64,000 nucleotides of DNA, taken from NCBI GenBank assembly GCA_023151255.1, contig JAKLJG010000002.1, positions 68,574 to 132,573 of the forward strand, in the 5' to 3' direction. The DNA is from Cyclobacteriaceae bacterium (GTDB lineage Bacteria; Bacteroidota; Bacteroidia; Cytophagales; Cyclobacteriaceae). Position 1 is the first letter of the stretch. Every line of letters starts with the position of its first letter. The notes under the pieces are model-generated. The model made no database searches, was not told the origin of the DNA, and saw only the letters and a program-made list of their open reading frames with translations. The translations under genes were made by a program, and so were the position numbers. Shown here in pieces: positions 1-8,244 of the stretch.

Positions 1-156
1 GTTTTTTTTTTTTTTTCAAAATGGTTTGGGGTATATCTTACGCGTGTGCTTTTTGCACTTAATTCTTTACTAAAAGTTTGTCGTTTACCTTAAAAAACTG
101 AATATCCATCCGTTTTCTTTAGCCGGAATGATGTAAGTTTCAGCGCGTTTTTGGTT

Positions 157-249
157 AAGTAGTAAGACTTAAGTTGCAAGACGTAAGACCAATCATATTT
201 GCTACTTATGTCTTGCATCTTATGACTTACGTTGTGCGTCTTACTACTT
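157..249. repeat. Intergenic inverted repeat upstream of pnuC
   Basis: A 12-bp perfect inverted repeat, AAGTAGTAAGAC at 157-168 and GTCTTACTACTT at 238-249, encloses shorter related words (CAAGACGTAAGAC near 177 and GTCTTGCATCTTATGAC near 210). The whole element ends about 10 bp before the pnuC start, so it would lie in the mRNA leader or promoter. The rest of 1-259 holds a T-run at 2-16 and a possible weak promoter (TTTG at 25-28 followed 19 nt later by GCTTTTTG), but no gene that I can support. Confidence 0.6.
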
Positions 250-259
250 TCGTCTTAAA

Positions 260-928
260 ATGAGTTTCTTCGACATCAACAAAATCTTCTTCGAACTCTG
301 GGGCTACCCCATGAGTTACCTGGAGTTTTTCGGCACAGTGGCCGGGTTTGTGGCGGTGTTTCTCGCTTCACGCGCCAACATCTGGAGCTGGCCTGTGGGC
401 ATCATCAACGTTACGTTGTTCTTCTTCCTGTTCTACCAGGTGCAGCTTTATCCCGATATGTTCTTGCAGGTTTTCTTTTTTGTAACCAATCTGCTGGGCT
501 GGTGGCGGTGGGCGCATCCTAAACCGTTTGAGGAGGACAGAAAGAAGGAATTGAAAGTAAGCTACATGCCCGCCCGGCAGTTGCTGGTACTCATTATCGT
601 GGGGCTTGCGGGCACCTTTGTGTTCGGCTCGCTGGCCAGCCGGCTGCACGAGTGGTTTCCGGTAATTTTCAGCAGGCCCAGCGCTTTTCCATACCTCGAT
701 TCATTTGTTACGGTCATGAGCATCATCACCACCTTTCTCATGATTCAAAAGAAAATTGAAAGCTGGATCATCTGGATTGTAGTGGATGTGGTGGCCACGT
801 ATATGTACTATATGAAGGAGATAAAATTTGTGGCCCTCGAATACCTGGTATTTTGTTTTATCGCGGCTTATGGGCTGTGGAACTGGAGGAGGGAGTATTT
901 GAGTTATAAATTTTCTGTTAATCCTTAG
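260..928 (+). CDS. pnuC: PnuC-family vitamin/nicotinamide riboside transporter
   Basis: A 222-residue integral membrane protein of the PnuC family, which carries nicotinamide riboside (or in some Bacteroidota thiamine or riboflavin) across the inner membrane by facilitated diffusion coupled to phosphorylation. The family signature is the N-terminal run with SRANIWSWPVGIIN (about residues 37-50) followed by NLLGWWRW (about 77-84). About seven hydrophobic segments are visible and length is normal for the family. A NadR-like kinase lies about 2.9 kb downstream on the same strand; such kinases trap the imported nucleoside and usually directly follow pnuC, so nicotinamide riboside is the likely substrate. 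Substrate specificity is inferred from this context, not from residues. Confidence 0.88.
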   Translation: MSFFDINKIFFELWGYPMSYLEFFGTVAGFVAVFLASRANIWSWPVGIINVTLFFFLFYQVQLYPDMFLQVFFFVTNLLGWWRWAHPKPFEEDRKKELKVSYMPARQLLVLIIVGLAGTFVFGSLASRLHEWFPVIFSRPSAFPYLDSFVTVMSIITTFLMIQKKIESWIIWIVVDVVATYMYYMKEIKFVALEYLVFCFIAAYGLWNWRREYLSYKFSVNP

Positions 929-974
929 GCAGTTTTAGTTCTTATGTTGGTATAACTTGTAAAAAAATCCACCT

Positions 975-1790
975 GTGCAATCAGTTAACAAGAATCCTTA
1001 CTACCCCGATATACCTATTTTTCTTGTATTGATACCGTTTATTAGCGCTATCAACTATTACCTGACATACACAAATATTAAACTAAATGGATTTCTTTTG
1101 TTGACCTTTACTATCGATACCGTTCAGGGGTATTTTGGTTGGTGGGGAGCGCGCAGTTTTATCTTCCATCTCGACAAGAGACTGCCTTATGAAAAAAATC
1201 TGGTTAAACGACTCTTTATTCAGGTTGCGGGTACGCTTGTTATCGGTCTTTTCATAATTAGCATTTTGACAGAGGTTGTAAGTCTAATTGCACGAGGACG
1301 GACTGTTCCACTCGACTTTTATAGTTTTGATCTGTTTATTATCGGCATCTGGTTTTTGGTGGTGAATGGTATTTACCTTGGAATACATTATTACAAGCGT
1401 TACCAGGAATCAGAACTGCAACGCCTTCACGAAAAGCAGATAAGGACGGAGGGCCTGTTCGTTAAACAAGGGAAACAGGAGATTCTGCTCCATTTCCAAA
1501 ATCTGGAAGGGTTATTTGTGGATGGCGATTATGTTGTGGCCTGTCAGTTGGACGGCAAAAGATTTTACTTAACCCAATCGCTCGATAAAATCGAAAAAGA
1601 GATGCCTTCCGAATTTTTCTTCCGGCTCAGCCGGCAATACATCATCCACAGGCAAAGCGTAGTCGGATTTAAACGCATTGAAAACGGGAAGATTTTGGTG
1701 CAACTGAAAGCCACTTCCAGATTCCCAGTCGAAATTACGGTAAGCCGGCTGCGGGCTCCGGCATTTAAGAGCTGGTTTCAGCCCTCCTGA
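975..1790 (+). CDS. Membrane-anchored LytTR-family transcriptional regulator
   Basis: 271 residues from a GTG start. The N-terminal half (about 12-145) has four hydrophobic segments; after a short charged linker the C-terminal 100 residues (about 163-262) form a LytTR DNA-binding domain, recognisable by FRLSRQYIIHRQSV, typical of the AlgR/AgrA/LytR fold. There is no receiver domain, so it is not a standard response regulator; a membrane-tethered regulator of this kind probably senses something in or across the inner membrane. It sits 46 bp after pnuC and before a small exported protein and a serine hydrolase, which are candidate targets. The target and signal are unknown. Confidence 0.8.
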   Translation: MQSVNKNPYYPDIPIFLVLIPFISAINYYLTYTNIKLNGFLLLTFTIDTVQGYFGWWGARSFIFHLDKRLPYEKNLVKRLFIQVAGTLVIGLFIISILTEVVSLIARGRTVPLDFYSFDLFIIGIWFLVVNGIYLGIHYYKRYQESELQRLHEKQIRTEGLFVKQGKQEILLHFQNLEGLFVDGDYVVACQLDGKRFYLTQSLDKIEKEMPSEFFFRLSRQYIIHRQSVVGFKRIENGKILVQLKATSRFPVEITVSRLRAPAFKSWFQPS

Positions 1791-1930
1791 AAGATACACT
1801 TCACCGTTAAAGCCACTACATCTCGGGGGAAATCCTCAAAAACCTACCACCAAAAGGCTATTTCGGAACATAAATTCGAACCATATCCGGCATGACAGGT
1901 GTAACTGGAGAAATGAAATAAGCTAATGCT

Positions 1931-2539
1931 ATGTACACACAAATTGCATTGTTTTTTTTGGGGGTTACCCTCGCTCACCAGGTGAGATCACAATCAGAGG
2001 GAAGCCACTACCGCAGTTTCCCCATTATTGTATCTCTACAGTTTCACAACTTGGCTATGCCATTTAAGGACGTGAAATCGAACTTCACCAATGTTGGTTT
2101 TGGCCTGGGCACTGAGTTGAGTTACAACAAAAAGGGCACTGTTGTACAACAGTTTATGGTTTCGTGGCACCACAACAGAACAGTTGGCAATGGCATTATG
2201 CTTTTCTCGCAGGGCGTGTGGCGGCCTAACATTACTTTCGGAATCTTTGGTGAAGTAAAAGCCGGAGCAGGCTATATGAAGGCCTTTCGACCTGTTGAAT
2301 CTTTCAGGCAAAATGGTAATGGTGCGTGGGAATCTGTAGGACATAAAGGTAAGGGCATGTTGGTGATTCCCTTTGGTATTTCTTTTGGATATCAATCACC
2401 AAGTACAAAAACCTATTTTTCACCATTTATCAGTTATCAGTTCATGTTGTTAAGTGGGTATAACCAAAGTATTCCACTTGTACCTCAAACACTGATCCAG
2501 GTTGGTTCAAGAATTCATTTATCAAAATTGGAGAATTAG
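1931..2539 (+). CDS. Exported protein of unknown function, beta-barrel-like
   Basis: 202 residues. A short N-terminal hydrophobic stretch ending near residue 20 looks like a signal peptide. The rest alternates polar and aromatic/hydrophobic residues in short strands (for example FGIFGEVKAGAGYMKAF and TYFSPFISYQFMLLSGY), as in small outer-membrane beta-barrels. I do not recognise a named family. It is 6 bp upstream of the serine hydrolase gene, so the two are probably co-transcribed. Envelope location is inferred. Confidence 0.6.
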   Translation: MYTQIALFFLGVTLAHQVRSQSEGSHYRSFPIIVSLQFHNLAMPFKDVKSNFTNVGFGLGTELSYNKKGTVVQQFMVSWHHNRTVGNGIMLFSQGVWRPNITFGIFGEVKAGAGYMKAFRPVESFRQNGNGAWESVGHKGKGMLVIPFGISFGYQSPSTKTYFSPFISYQFMLLSGYNQSIPLVPQTLIQVGSRIHLSKLEN

Positions 2540-2545
2540 AATAGT

Positions 2546-3715
2546 ATGAAAGCAGCAGCAATTTTCATCGTACTCATTATGTTAAGTGGATGTTCAAACT
2601 ATGCGCAGGAAATACCCATCGCATCGTGCATCTTTACGGAAGCCATTAACCCTGGATATTCAAAGGCGGAAGAGCTTCAAGAAGTTATTAGTGAACTGGT
2701 CAATAAAGGTGTGCCCGGTACTGCTGTGGCTGTTTATTCCAATGAGGGTTGGTGGGCTGCTGCTGCAGGATTAGCGAAAATAGAAACACGTATACCTATG
2801 GAGTTGTGTCAGCTTCAGTATTTGCAAAGTGTAGCGAAAACGTATATGGCAGTGGCTATTCTTAAATTATATGAAGAGGGAAAAATAGATTTGCAGGCGT
2901 CTATTGTTCAGTACCTTCCTGAAAAATTTCTTAAGTACCTACCCGATGTGACCACTGTAACAATTAATATGCTGCTGAACCATACTTCCGGTTTGCCTGA
3001 ATATAATTATCAGCCAAACTATGTCTCCAAACTGTTATCACATCCCAATTATTTTTTTCGTAGTGAAGAATATCTCCAGTTTATCGAAGGCAAACCGCTT
3101 AACTTTGCCCCGGGCAGTAAATATTCTTATCGAAATACAAATTACCTGCTGCTGGCATTGATTGCTGATGCAATTACCGGAGATCATGCTGCTTACATTG
3201 CAGAAAAGATTTTTGAACCCTTGGGATTAACCAATACATTTTATCGGAATGACACCGGCTACTTGAACTACCCCAACCTGGTAAACAGCTATTGGGATCG
3301 GTACAGTGATGGAATTATTGAAAATGTTTCGCGCATGCAGCAGACAAATGTTGCTTCACTGGTGGGAGATGATGGCATTGTGGCTACACCGGTAGATGCC
3401 GTAAAGTTTCTGAAGGGATTGGTGGAAGGAAGTATCCTGGCTCCGGCTACCCTGGAGTTAATGAAAACCTGGGTGAACGATAAAGAAGGAAAACCAACGT
3501 ATGGGTTGGGTTTAGACTATGCCACCTTTGATAGTAAGCCGGCTTATGGACATAGCGGTGGCGGCCTGGGTGCCGGTTGTTACCTGTATTATTTTCCTGA
3601 ACAGGACATCTATGTGTTCATGGGCATCAATCTGGGTACCGTGACGGAAGGGCCCATCTTAACCAATGCAGAAGACACCGTTGATAAGTTTTTTGAAGTA
3701 TTGTTGAGGGAATAG
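2546..3715 (+). CDS. Lipoprotein serine hydrolase, beta-lactamase class C/AmpC-like fold
   Basis: 389 residues. The N-terminus ends in the lipobox MLSGC (Cys16), so it should be a lipoprotein. The penicillin-binding/class C motifs are visible in order: Ser95-Val-Ala-Lys98 (SxxK), Tyr195-Arg-Asn197 (YxN) and His336-Ser-Gly338 (the KTG-equivalent HxG). Family members are esterases, D-aminopeptidases or peptidases; a true beta-lactamase role is not implied. It lies directly after the small exported protein and downstream of the LytTR regulator. Substrate unknown. Confidence 0.85.
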   Translation: MKAAAIFIVLIMLSGCSNYAQEIPIASCIFTEAINPGYSKAEELQEVISELVNKGVPGTAVAVYSNEGWWAAAAGLAKIETRIPMELCQLQYLQSVAKTYMAVAILKLYEEGKIDLQASIVQYLPEKFLKYLPDVTTVTINMLLNHTSGLPEYNYQPNYVSKLLSHPNYFFRSEEYLQFIEGKPLNFAPGSKYSYRNTNYLLLALIADAITGDHAAYIAEKIFEPLGLTNTFYRNDTGYLNYPNLVNSYWDRYSDGIIENVSRMQQTNVASLVGDDGIVATPVDAVKFLKGLVEGSILAPATLELMKTWVNDKEGKPTYGLGLDYATFDSKPAYGHSGGGLGAGCYLYYFPEQDIYVFMGINLGTVTEGPILTNAEDTVDKFFEVLLRE

Positions 3716-3766
3716 AGATTAAAGATGGCAACAGAAGTTTGAAGTATTTTCTTATTTCTGGTTTAG

Positions 3767-3774
3767 TACTTTTG
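3767..3774 (+). promoter_or_regulatory. Putative -7 box upstream of the NadR-like gene
   Basis: TACTTTTG matches the Bacteroidota -7 consensus TAnnTTTG. A TTTG at 3738-3741 is 25 nt upstream, longer than the ideal 19, so the -33 part is weak. Transcription should begin near 3780, which argues for translation from the GTG at 3792 rather than the TTG at 3777. Confidence 0.5.
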
Positions 3775-3791
3775 CCTTGATACCTCTTTTT

Positions 3792-4328
3792 GTGATCAAC
3801 GAAACATTACTTATCTGTTTCTACGGCCCCGAAAGCACGGGCAAAACCATGATGGCCAAAAAAATGGCTGAGCACTACAAAACCCAGTGGGTGCCTGAGG
3901 TGGCGCGCGAACTAATTACATCTAACTCGTTTAACCGCGAAGACATCATCACCATCGGCCGGGCACAAACCGAGCGGATTTTTCAGAAGGCACGCAAGGC
4001 AAACAAAATTCTTTTCTGCGATACCGATCTGATTACCACACAGATTTACTCGCGCCATTACCTGGGGGTGGTGCCTCCGGTTTTGTATGAACTGGAAAAA
4101 ATGGTTGAATATGATCGCTACTTCCTGTTTGATGTGGATGTACCCTGGGTGAGTGATGGCCTGCGCGATATCGGGGAAGAAGACAAGCGCAAACAGATGT
4201 TCGAAATTTTTAAGTCGGAGTTAGACCGCAGGCGAATTACCTATTTGCTCGTTCAGGGTGATTGGGAAGAACGCGAAAAAATCATTCATGGTGAAGTGCA
4301 AAACCTGATGCGCAACGCTAACCATTAG
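3792..4328 (+). CDS. NadR-like nucleoside (ribosylnicotinamide) kinase, AAA_28 family
   Basis: About 178 residues. A P-loop GPESTGKT (about residues 12-19) is followed by EVAREL, as in the C-terminal kinase domain of NadR, which phosphorylates nicotinamide riboside to NMN. There is no NMN adenylyltransferase domain and no HTH, so this is the stand-alone kinase form found next to pnuC in Bacteroidota. An in-frame TTG at 3777 would add five residues but falls on the likely transcription start. Its 3' end overlaps the convergent sugar transporter gene by 11 bp. Role in NAD salvage with the upstream PnuC is inferred. Confidence 0.8.
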   Translation: MINETLLICFYGPESTGKTMMAKKMAEHYKTQWVPEVARELITSNSFNREDIITIGRAQTERIFQKARKANKILFCDTDLITTQIYSRHYLGVVPPVLYELEKMVEYDRYFLFDVDVPWVSDGLRDIGEEDKRKQMFEIFKSELDRRRITYLLVQGDWEEREKIIHGEVQNLMRNANH

Positions 4329-5601
4329 CCATTTTTCCTGTTCGGTAGCCCCAGCCCGCGTAATAAAAAATATAGAGGTAACACGGCAGCACGCACCAGA
4401 AGAAAGCGGCCTGCGAACTGAGCGCAGCGCCATCCGGATCAACAAGATGCCCATAAATCTGCGGGATAATGGCCCCTCCGGCAATACCCATAATCAAAAG
4501 TGCCGAACCGATTTTGGTGAACCGGCCAAGGCCGTCAATAGCCAGTGGAAAAATAGCCGGCCACATCAAGGCGTTGGCCAACCCCAGCAAGGCGATAAAC
4601 AGAATGCTGATGTACCCGGTTGTGAAATAAGCCAGCGTTGCAAACACTACTCCGGTTATGGCCGAATACTTCAGCGCATCCTGTTGCCGGATGTACTTTG
4701 GAATGGTCATAATGCCGATGATGTACCCCACCACCATCGACCACAAGGTGTATGATGTAAAATTTTTAGTCTCGTCCAGGCTCATGCCCAGGGCCTTTCC
4801 GTACGGGCCGATAACATCGCCTGCCATTACTTCGGCACCCACATATACAAAAATGCATAGCGCCCCGAGCAACAGGTGCGGAAACTGAAAGATGCTGGTC
4901 TTGCCGGTAGCTGACTGATTTTCTTTATCTTCTTTTTCAGTCTCAATTTCCGGAAGCGATGAAAACCAGATCATCAGCGCCAACAAGCAAAGTACCAAGG
5001 CCATGATGATGTAGGGCATAACAATGCGCTGCGCCAGCGAGTGCATGAGTTCAATCTTTACCTGTTCATCGGTAGCCGAAAGAATCTGCGATTCAATTTC
5101 CGAGGCTCCGCTCAGCACAATGGCACTCAGTATCAGCGGACTCAGCGCACCGGCTACTTTATTGCAAATACCCATAATCGAGATGCGTTTTGCTGCCGAT
5201 TCAATGGGGCCGATGATGGAGATGTATGGGTTGGAGGCTGTTTGAAGAATGGACAACCCCATACCTTGTACAAACAAACCCGTTAAGAACAATCCAAAGC
5301 TGCGCGAATTAGCTGCAGGGATAAAAAGCAGTGCTCCAACTGCCATCACCACCAGGCCCAGGGCCATGCCTTTTTTAAAACCGGTTTTATTGAGTATGAA
5401 GGATGACGGAATGGCCAGGAAAAAATAGGCCATATAAAAAGCAAACGTAACCAGCAACGCCTGGCCATCGGTTTTCAGTCCGCAGGCCAGCTTTAAGAAG
5501 GGTATGAGCGTGCCGTTAAGCCAGGTAACAAACCCGAAAATGAAAAACAAGATACCGATTATGACGATTGAGTAGGTATAATGATTGCCCTTTTGCTGCA
5601 T
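4318..5601 (-). CDS. FucP-type sugar:H+ symporter, major facilitator superfamily
   Basis: About 427 residues with twelve hydrophobic segments. The N-terminal FFIFGFVTWLNGTLIPFLK and the central QTASNPYISIIGP and AMGICNK-like stretch are characteristic of the fucose/glucose/galactose permease (FucP/GluP) family. I place the start at the internal ATG at 5601 (MQQKGNHY), because upstream residues are not conserved in the family and extend towards the divergent gene. It is transcribed away from the nucleotidyltransferase gene. The transported sugar cannot be told from sequence. Confidence 0.87.
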   Translation of the reverse strand: MQQKGNHYTYSIVIIGILFFIFGFVTWLNGTLIPFLKLACGLKTDGQALLVTFAFYMAYFFLAIPSSFILNKTGFKKGMALGLVVMAVGALLFIPAANSRSFGLFLTGLFVQGMGLSILQTASNPYISIIGPIESAAKRISIMGICNKVAGALSPLILSAIVLSGASEIESQILSATDEQVKIELMHSLAQRIVMPYIIMALVLCLLALMIWFSSLPEIETEKEDKENQSATGKTSIFQFPHLLLGALCIFVYVGAEVMAGDVIGPYGKALGMSLDETKNFTSYTLWSMVVGYIIGIMTIPKYIRQQDALKYSAITGVVFATLAYFTTGYISILFIALLGLANALMWPAIFPLAIDGLGRFTKIGSALLIMGIAGGAIIPQIYGHLVDPDGAALSSQAAFFWCVLPCYLYIFYYAGWGYRTGKMANG

Positions 5602-5614
5602 ACCGTTATTTTTG
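5585..5614 (+). promoter_or_regulatory. Bacteroidota-type promoter for the nucleotidyltransferase gene
   Basis: TTG at 5585-5587 and TATTTTTG at 5607-5614 are separated by exactly 19 nt, the optimal spacing for the TTG/TAnnTTTG promoter class. Transcription would start near 5620, about 40 nt before the ATG at 5660, which supports that start. The promoter overlaps the 5' end of the divergent transporter gene. Confidence 0.7.
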
Positions 5615-5659
5615 ATTGCAAATAATTTCCGAGTATACAGTAAAATCAACAAAGCACAA

Positions 5660-6592
5660 ATGAGCGCACCCCGTAAATTAACCTTGCTGGTACTGGCGGC
5701 CGGTATAGGCAGCCGCTATGGCGGCATTAAACAGATTGACGGCTTTGGTCCGAATGGCGAAACCATTATGGACTACTCGCTGTACGATGCTATCCGTGCT
5801 GGGTTTACCAAAGTGGTTTTCATTGTGCGCGATGAAATCCTGGAAATCGTGAAAGAGAAATTCCTGCCCAAACTAAAAGGCAAAGTTGACGTGGAGTTTG
5901 TCATTCAATCAATGGATAAACTGGTTCCGAAAGAGTTTCAGAATCCGGAACGAAAAAAACCCTGGGGTACCGGCCATGCCATGCTTTGTGCAAAAGATGT
6001 GATTCACGAACCCTTTGCCGTTATCAATGCCGATGATTTTTATGGACGGGCGGCCTTTAAGAATGTGGCCGATTTTTTCAACACCCCCCTTAATCCTCCC
6101 TCCAGGGGAGAAATGCAGGGCGACATTCATGCATTAGTCGGCTATACATTAAAGAATGTGCTTTCTGATTACGGTAGCGTTTCGCGTGGGGTGGGCGAAG
6201 AGGATGCGAACGGATTTCTTACCTCGGTGGTGGAACGCAAAACCATTGTGAAGGAAAACGGAAAAATCATTGCCAAGGAACCCGAGAGTGATATTGTGAT
6301 GAACCCTGAGGCGAAAACCTCCATGAACTTCTGGGGATTTCATCCCTCCATTTTTCCTGTTTCTGAAAAATTGTTCAATGAATTTTTAAAGAACAATTAT
6401 CAGGATGTAAAGGCCGAGTTTTTCATTCCTATCATCGCCAACTCGCTGGTGAAAAGCGGGGAAGGAAAAATAAAAGTTATTTCCGGTGGGGATATCTGGT
6501 TTGGCGTAACCTACCAGGAAGATAAAGAAGAAGTGGTGGGTAAAATCAGGGAGTTAATCGCGAAGGGGGATTATCCTGAGAAGCTATGGTAG
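5660..6592 (+). CDS. NTP transferase (sugar nucleotidyltransferase family)
   Basis: 310 residues. The start ATG at 5660 (MSAPRKLTL) precedes the nucleotidyltransferase signature VLAAGIGSRYGGIKQ; INADDFYG is the metal-binding acidic motif. Such proteins transfer nucleotidyl groups to sugar-1-phosphates or related acceptors in the cytoplasm. Near residues 148-157 the sequence TPLNPPSRGE interrupts the region between the DDFYG helix and ALVGYTL; it is encoded by a palindromic, C/G-rich stretch (about 6080-6112) and looks like a repeat inserted in frame. The protein remains open to the end, so it may still be active. Exact substrate unknown. Confidence 0.8.
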   Translation: MSAPRKLTLLVLAAGIGSRYGGIKQIDGFGPNGETIMDYSLYDAIRAGFTKVVFIVRDEILEIVKEKFLPKLKGKVDVEFVIQSMDKLVPKEFQNPERKKPWGTGHAMLCAKDVIHEPFAVINADDFYGRAAFKNVADFFNTPLNPPSRGEMQGDIHALVGYTLKNVLSDYGSVSRGVGEEDANGFLTSVVERKTIVKENGKIIAKEPESDIVMNPEAKTSMNFWGFHPSIFPVSEKLFNEFLKNNYQDVKAEFFIPIIANSLVKSGEGKIKVISGGDIWFGVTYQEDKEEVVGKIRELIAKGDYPEKLW

Positions 6593-6601
6593 CGAAGGTC
6601 T

Positions 6602-6633
6602 CCGGTTGCCTGTAACCGGTCACAGGCAACCGG
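6602..6633. terminator. Hairpin between convergent genes
   Basis: A perfect 12-bp stem, CCGGTTGCCTGT at 6602-6613 with ACAGGCAACCGG at 6622-6633 and an 8-nt loop, lies between the convergent nucleotidyltransferase and ndk genes. There is no long T-run, so it may act as a bidirectional mRNA 3'-end structure rather than a classic intrinsic terminator. Confidence 0.6.
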
Positions 6634-6642
6634 CAAACCCGT

Positions 6643-7062
6643 TTAAAATTGCTCTAATCTCGAAAAGAAAAAGTTTCCTTCAATCTCGGCATTTGCATCG
6701 CTGTCGGAACCGTGAATGGCATTGGCTTCGATGGATTTGGCAAACAGGTTGCGAATAGTACCCGGTGCCGCCTTTTGCGGATCGGTTGAGCCGATAAGTG
6801 TTCTAAAATCTTCTACGGCATTTTCTTTCTCCAGGATCATCGGCACGATGGGGCCGGAGGACATATAGTTGCACAGGTCGTTATAAAACGGCCGCTCTTT
6901 ATGGATAGCATAAAACTGGCCTGCGCGTTCTTTGGTTAACAAGGTTTTTTTCATCGCTACAATCCGAAAGCCCGCCTCTTCAATCATTTTTGTAATTGCT
7001 CCGGTATTACCGGCCGATACCGCATCGGGCTTAATCATGGTAAATGTTCTGTTTCCTGCCAT
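6643..7062 (-). CDS. ndk: Nucleoside diphosphate kinase
   Basis: 139 residues, the usual length for Ndk. It transfers the gamma-phosphate of ATP to nucleoside diphosphates through a phospho-histidine; the catalytic His117 is in NAIHGSDS, and the N-terminal [10 protein letters not shown] strand is also diagnostic. The start ATG at 7062 lies about 30 nt downstream of a TATTTTTG box on the minus strand. It is divergent from the DHH phosphoesterase operon. Confidence 0.97.
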   Translation of the reverse strand: MAGNRTFTMIKPDAVSAGNTGAITKMIEEAGFRIVAMKKTLLTKERAGQFYAIHKERPFYNDLCNYMSSGPIVPMILEKENAVEDFRTLIGSTDPQKAAPGTIRNLFAKSIEANAIHGSDSDANAEIEGNFFFSRLEQF

Positions 7063-7090
7063 TGTATTATTATTTTCAACTTTTCGGGCG

Positions 7091-7098
7091 CAAAAATA
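7091..7098 (-). promoter_or_regulatory. ndk: Putative -7 box for ndk
   Basis: Read on the minus strand, TATTTTTG matches the Bacteroidota -7 consensus TAnnTTTG and lies 28 nt upstream of the ndk ATG. No clear TTG was found at the optimal distance, so only the -7 element is supported. Confidence 0.5.
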
Positions 7099-7158
7099 AG
7101 GGTTATTCCATGAAAACCGCCTGGTGTGGATAAAAACTCAAATCCGGCAATTCCTCCT

Positions 7159-7166
7159 TATTTTTG
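7159..7166 (+). promoter_or_regulatory. Putative -7 box for the nrnA operon
   Basis: TATTTTTG matches TAnnTTTG and lies 21 nt before the ATG at 7188. It overlaps the in-frame TTG at 7164, which excludes that codon as the start if this promoter is used. No -33 element at ideal spacing was seen. Confidence 0.5.
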
Positions 7167-7187
7167 CCCCTTGTCGCCAAACCCTTG

Positions 7188-8216
7188 ATGAAGAATTTAA
7201 GCGTGTTCAAGCAGTTTATGAGCCAGCCGCGCAGGGTGGTTATTGTTACTCACTATAAACCCGATGCCGATGCACTAGGCTCTTCGCTTGGGTTGTGGGG
7301 TTATCTTGTCAACTGCGGGCACACTGCACAGGTTATTACTCCAAGCGATTACCCGGCTTTTCTGCACTGGATGCCGGGCCACGATAAGGTGTTGATTGAT
7401 GGTATAATGAGCAAACAGGCCATTGCCGGTTATTTCGAAAATGCCGACATCATTTTTTGCCTCGATTTTTCATCGTTGAGCCGAATCAATAACCTGGGCG
7501 ATGTCGTACGAAAATCTCCGGCAAAGAAAGTGTTGATTGACCATCACCTGGAACCGGAACATTTTGCTGATTTTGAACAGTGGGATTCCAAGGCCGCTTC
7601 AACTGCGGGCCTGGTGTATGAGTTAATAATTGAGCTGGGCCATCGCGAAAAAATTACACCGGCCATTGCCGATTGCCTGTATGCCGGCCTGATGACCGAT
7701 ACGGGCGGATTCAGGCATAACAACACCAGGCGCGAAGAATTTATGATTGCCTCTGATTTGGTTTCGCTTGGCGCCAACCCAACAAAAGTTTCTAAATTGA
7801 TTTACGATACCAATACACTTGATCGGCTTCGGTTAATGGGATTTGTACTAAGCGAAAAGCTTATTGTATTGCCCGAATTCAATACGGCTTACATGACCTT
7901 GTCGCAACAGGAACTGAAGCGATTCGGCTCACAAACCGGTGACACCGAAGGGTTTGTAAACTACGGCCTGTCTATTAAAGGCATCAGGCTGTCGGTAATG
8001 ATATATGAGCGAAGTGATGAAATCAAACTCTCGTTTCGTTCACTTGGTAATTTTTCAGTGAATGAACTGGCCCGCAAATACTTTGATGGCGGAGGCCACA
8101 AAAATGCTGCTGGCGGCTCCAGCAAACTCTCTCTGCAGGCCACTACACAAAAATTCTTAGATTTGCTGCCCGAATACAAACCGCAGCTCGCTGCTGCTGA
8201 TGATTCTGAATATTAA
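7188..8216 (+). CDS. nrnA: DHH/DHHA1 phosphoesterase, NrnA-like oligoribonuclease / pAp phosphatase
   Basis: 342 residues. The DHH domain motifs are present: THYKPDADALGSS (motif I, with the DxD metal ligands), the aspartate in FCLDFSS, LIDHHLEP (the DHH motif) and LMTDTGGF; the C-terminal DHHA1 domain ends in FDGGGHKNAAGG. Family members degrade nano-RNAs and cyclic-dinucleotide breakdown products to mononucleotides, or act on 3'-phosphoadenosine 5'-phosphate. The gene opens a run of five co-directional genes with gaps of 2-33 bp. The ATG at 7188 is preferred because the upstream TTG lies within the putative promoter. Confidence 0.9.
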   Translation: MKNLSVFKQFMSQPRRVVIVTHYKPDADALGSSLGLWGYLVNCGHTAQVITPSDYPAFLHWMPGHDKVLIDGIMSKQAIAGYFENADIIFCLDFSSLSRINNLGDVVRKSPAKKVLIDHHLEPEHFADFEQWDSKAASTAGLVYELIIELGHREKITPAIADCLYAGLMTDTGGFRHNNTRREEFMIASDLVSLGANPTKVSKLIYDTNTLDRLRLMGFVLSEKLIVLPEFNTAYMTLSQQELKRFGSQTGDTEGFVNYGLSIKGIRLSVMIYERSDEIKLSFRSLGNFSVNELARKYFDGGGHKNAAGGSSKLSLQATTQKFLDLLPEYKPQLAAADDSEY

Positions 8217-8244
8217 CCTGATTATCCTTATTAAATCCAACCAC

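Noticed and set aside
1-60. T-run and weak promoter-like sequence at the window start
   Set aside because: TTTG and GCTTTTTG are 19 nt apart, but the second lacks the TA of the -7 box; the T-run may be the end of an upstream terminator outside the window.
2546-3715. Antibiotic-resistance beta-lactamase
   Set aside because: The SxxK, YxN and HxG motifs define a broad hydrolase family, and the lipoprotein form is common among non-resistance members.
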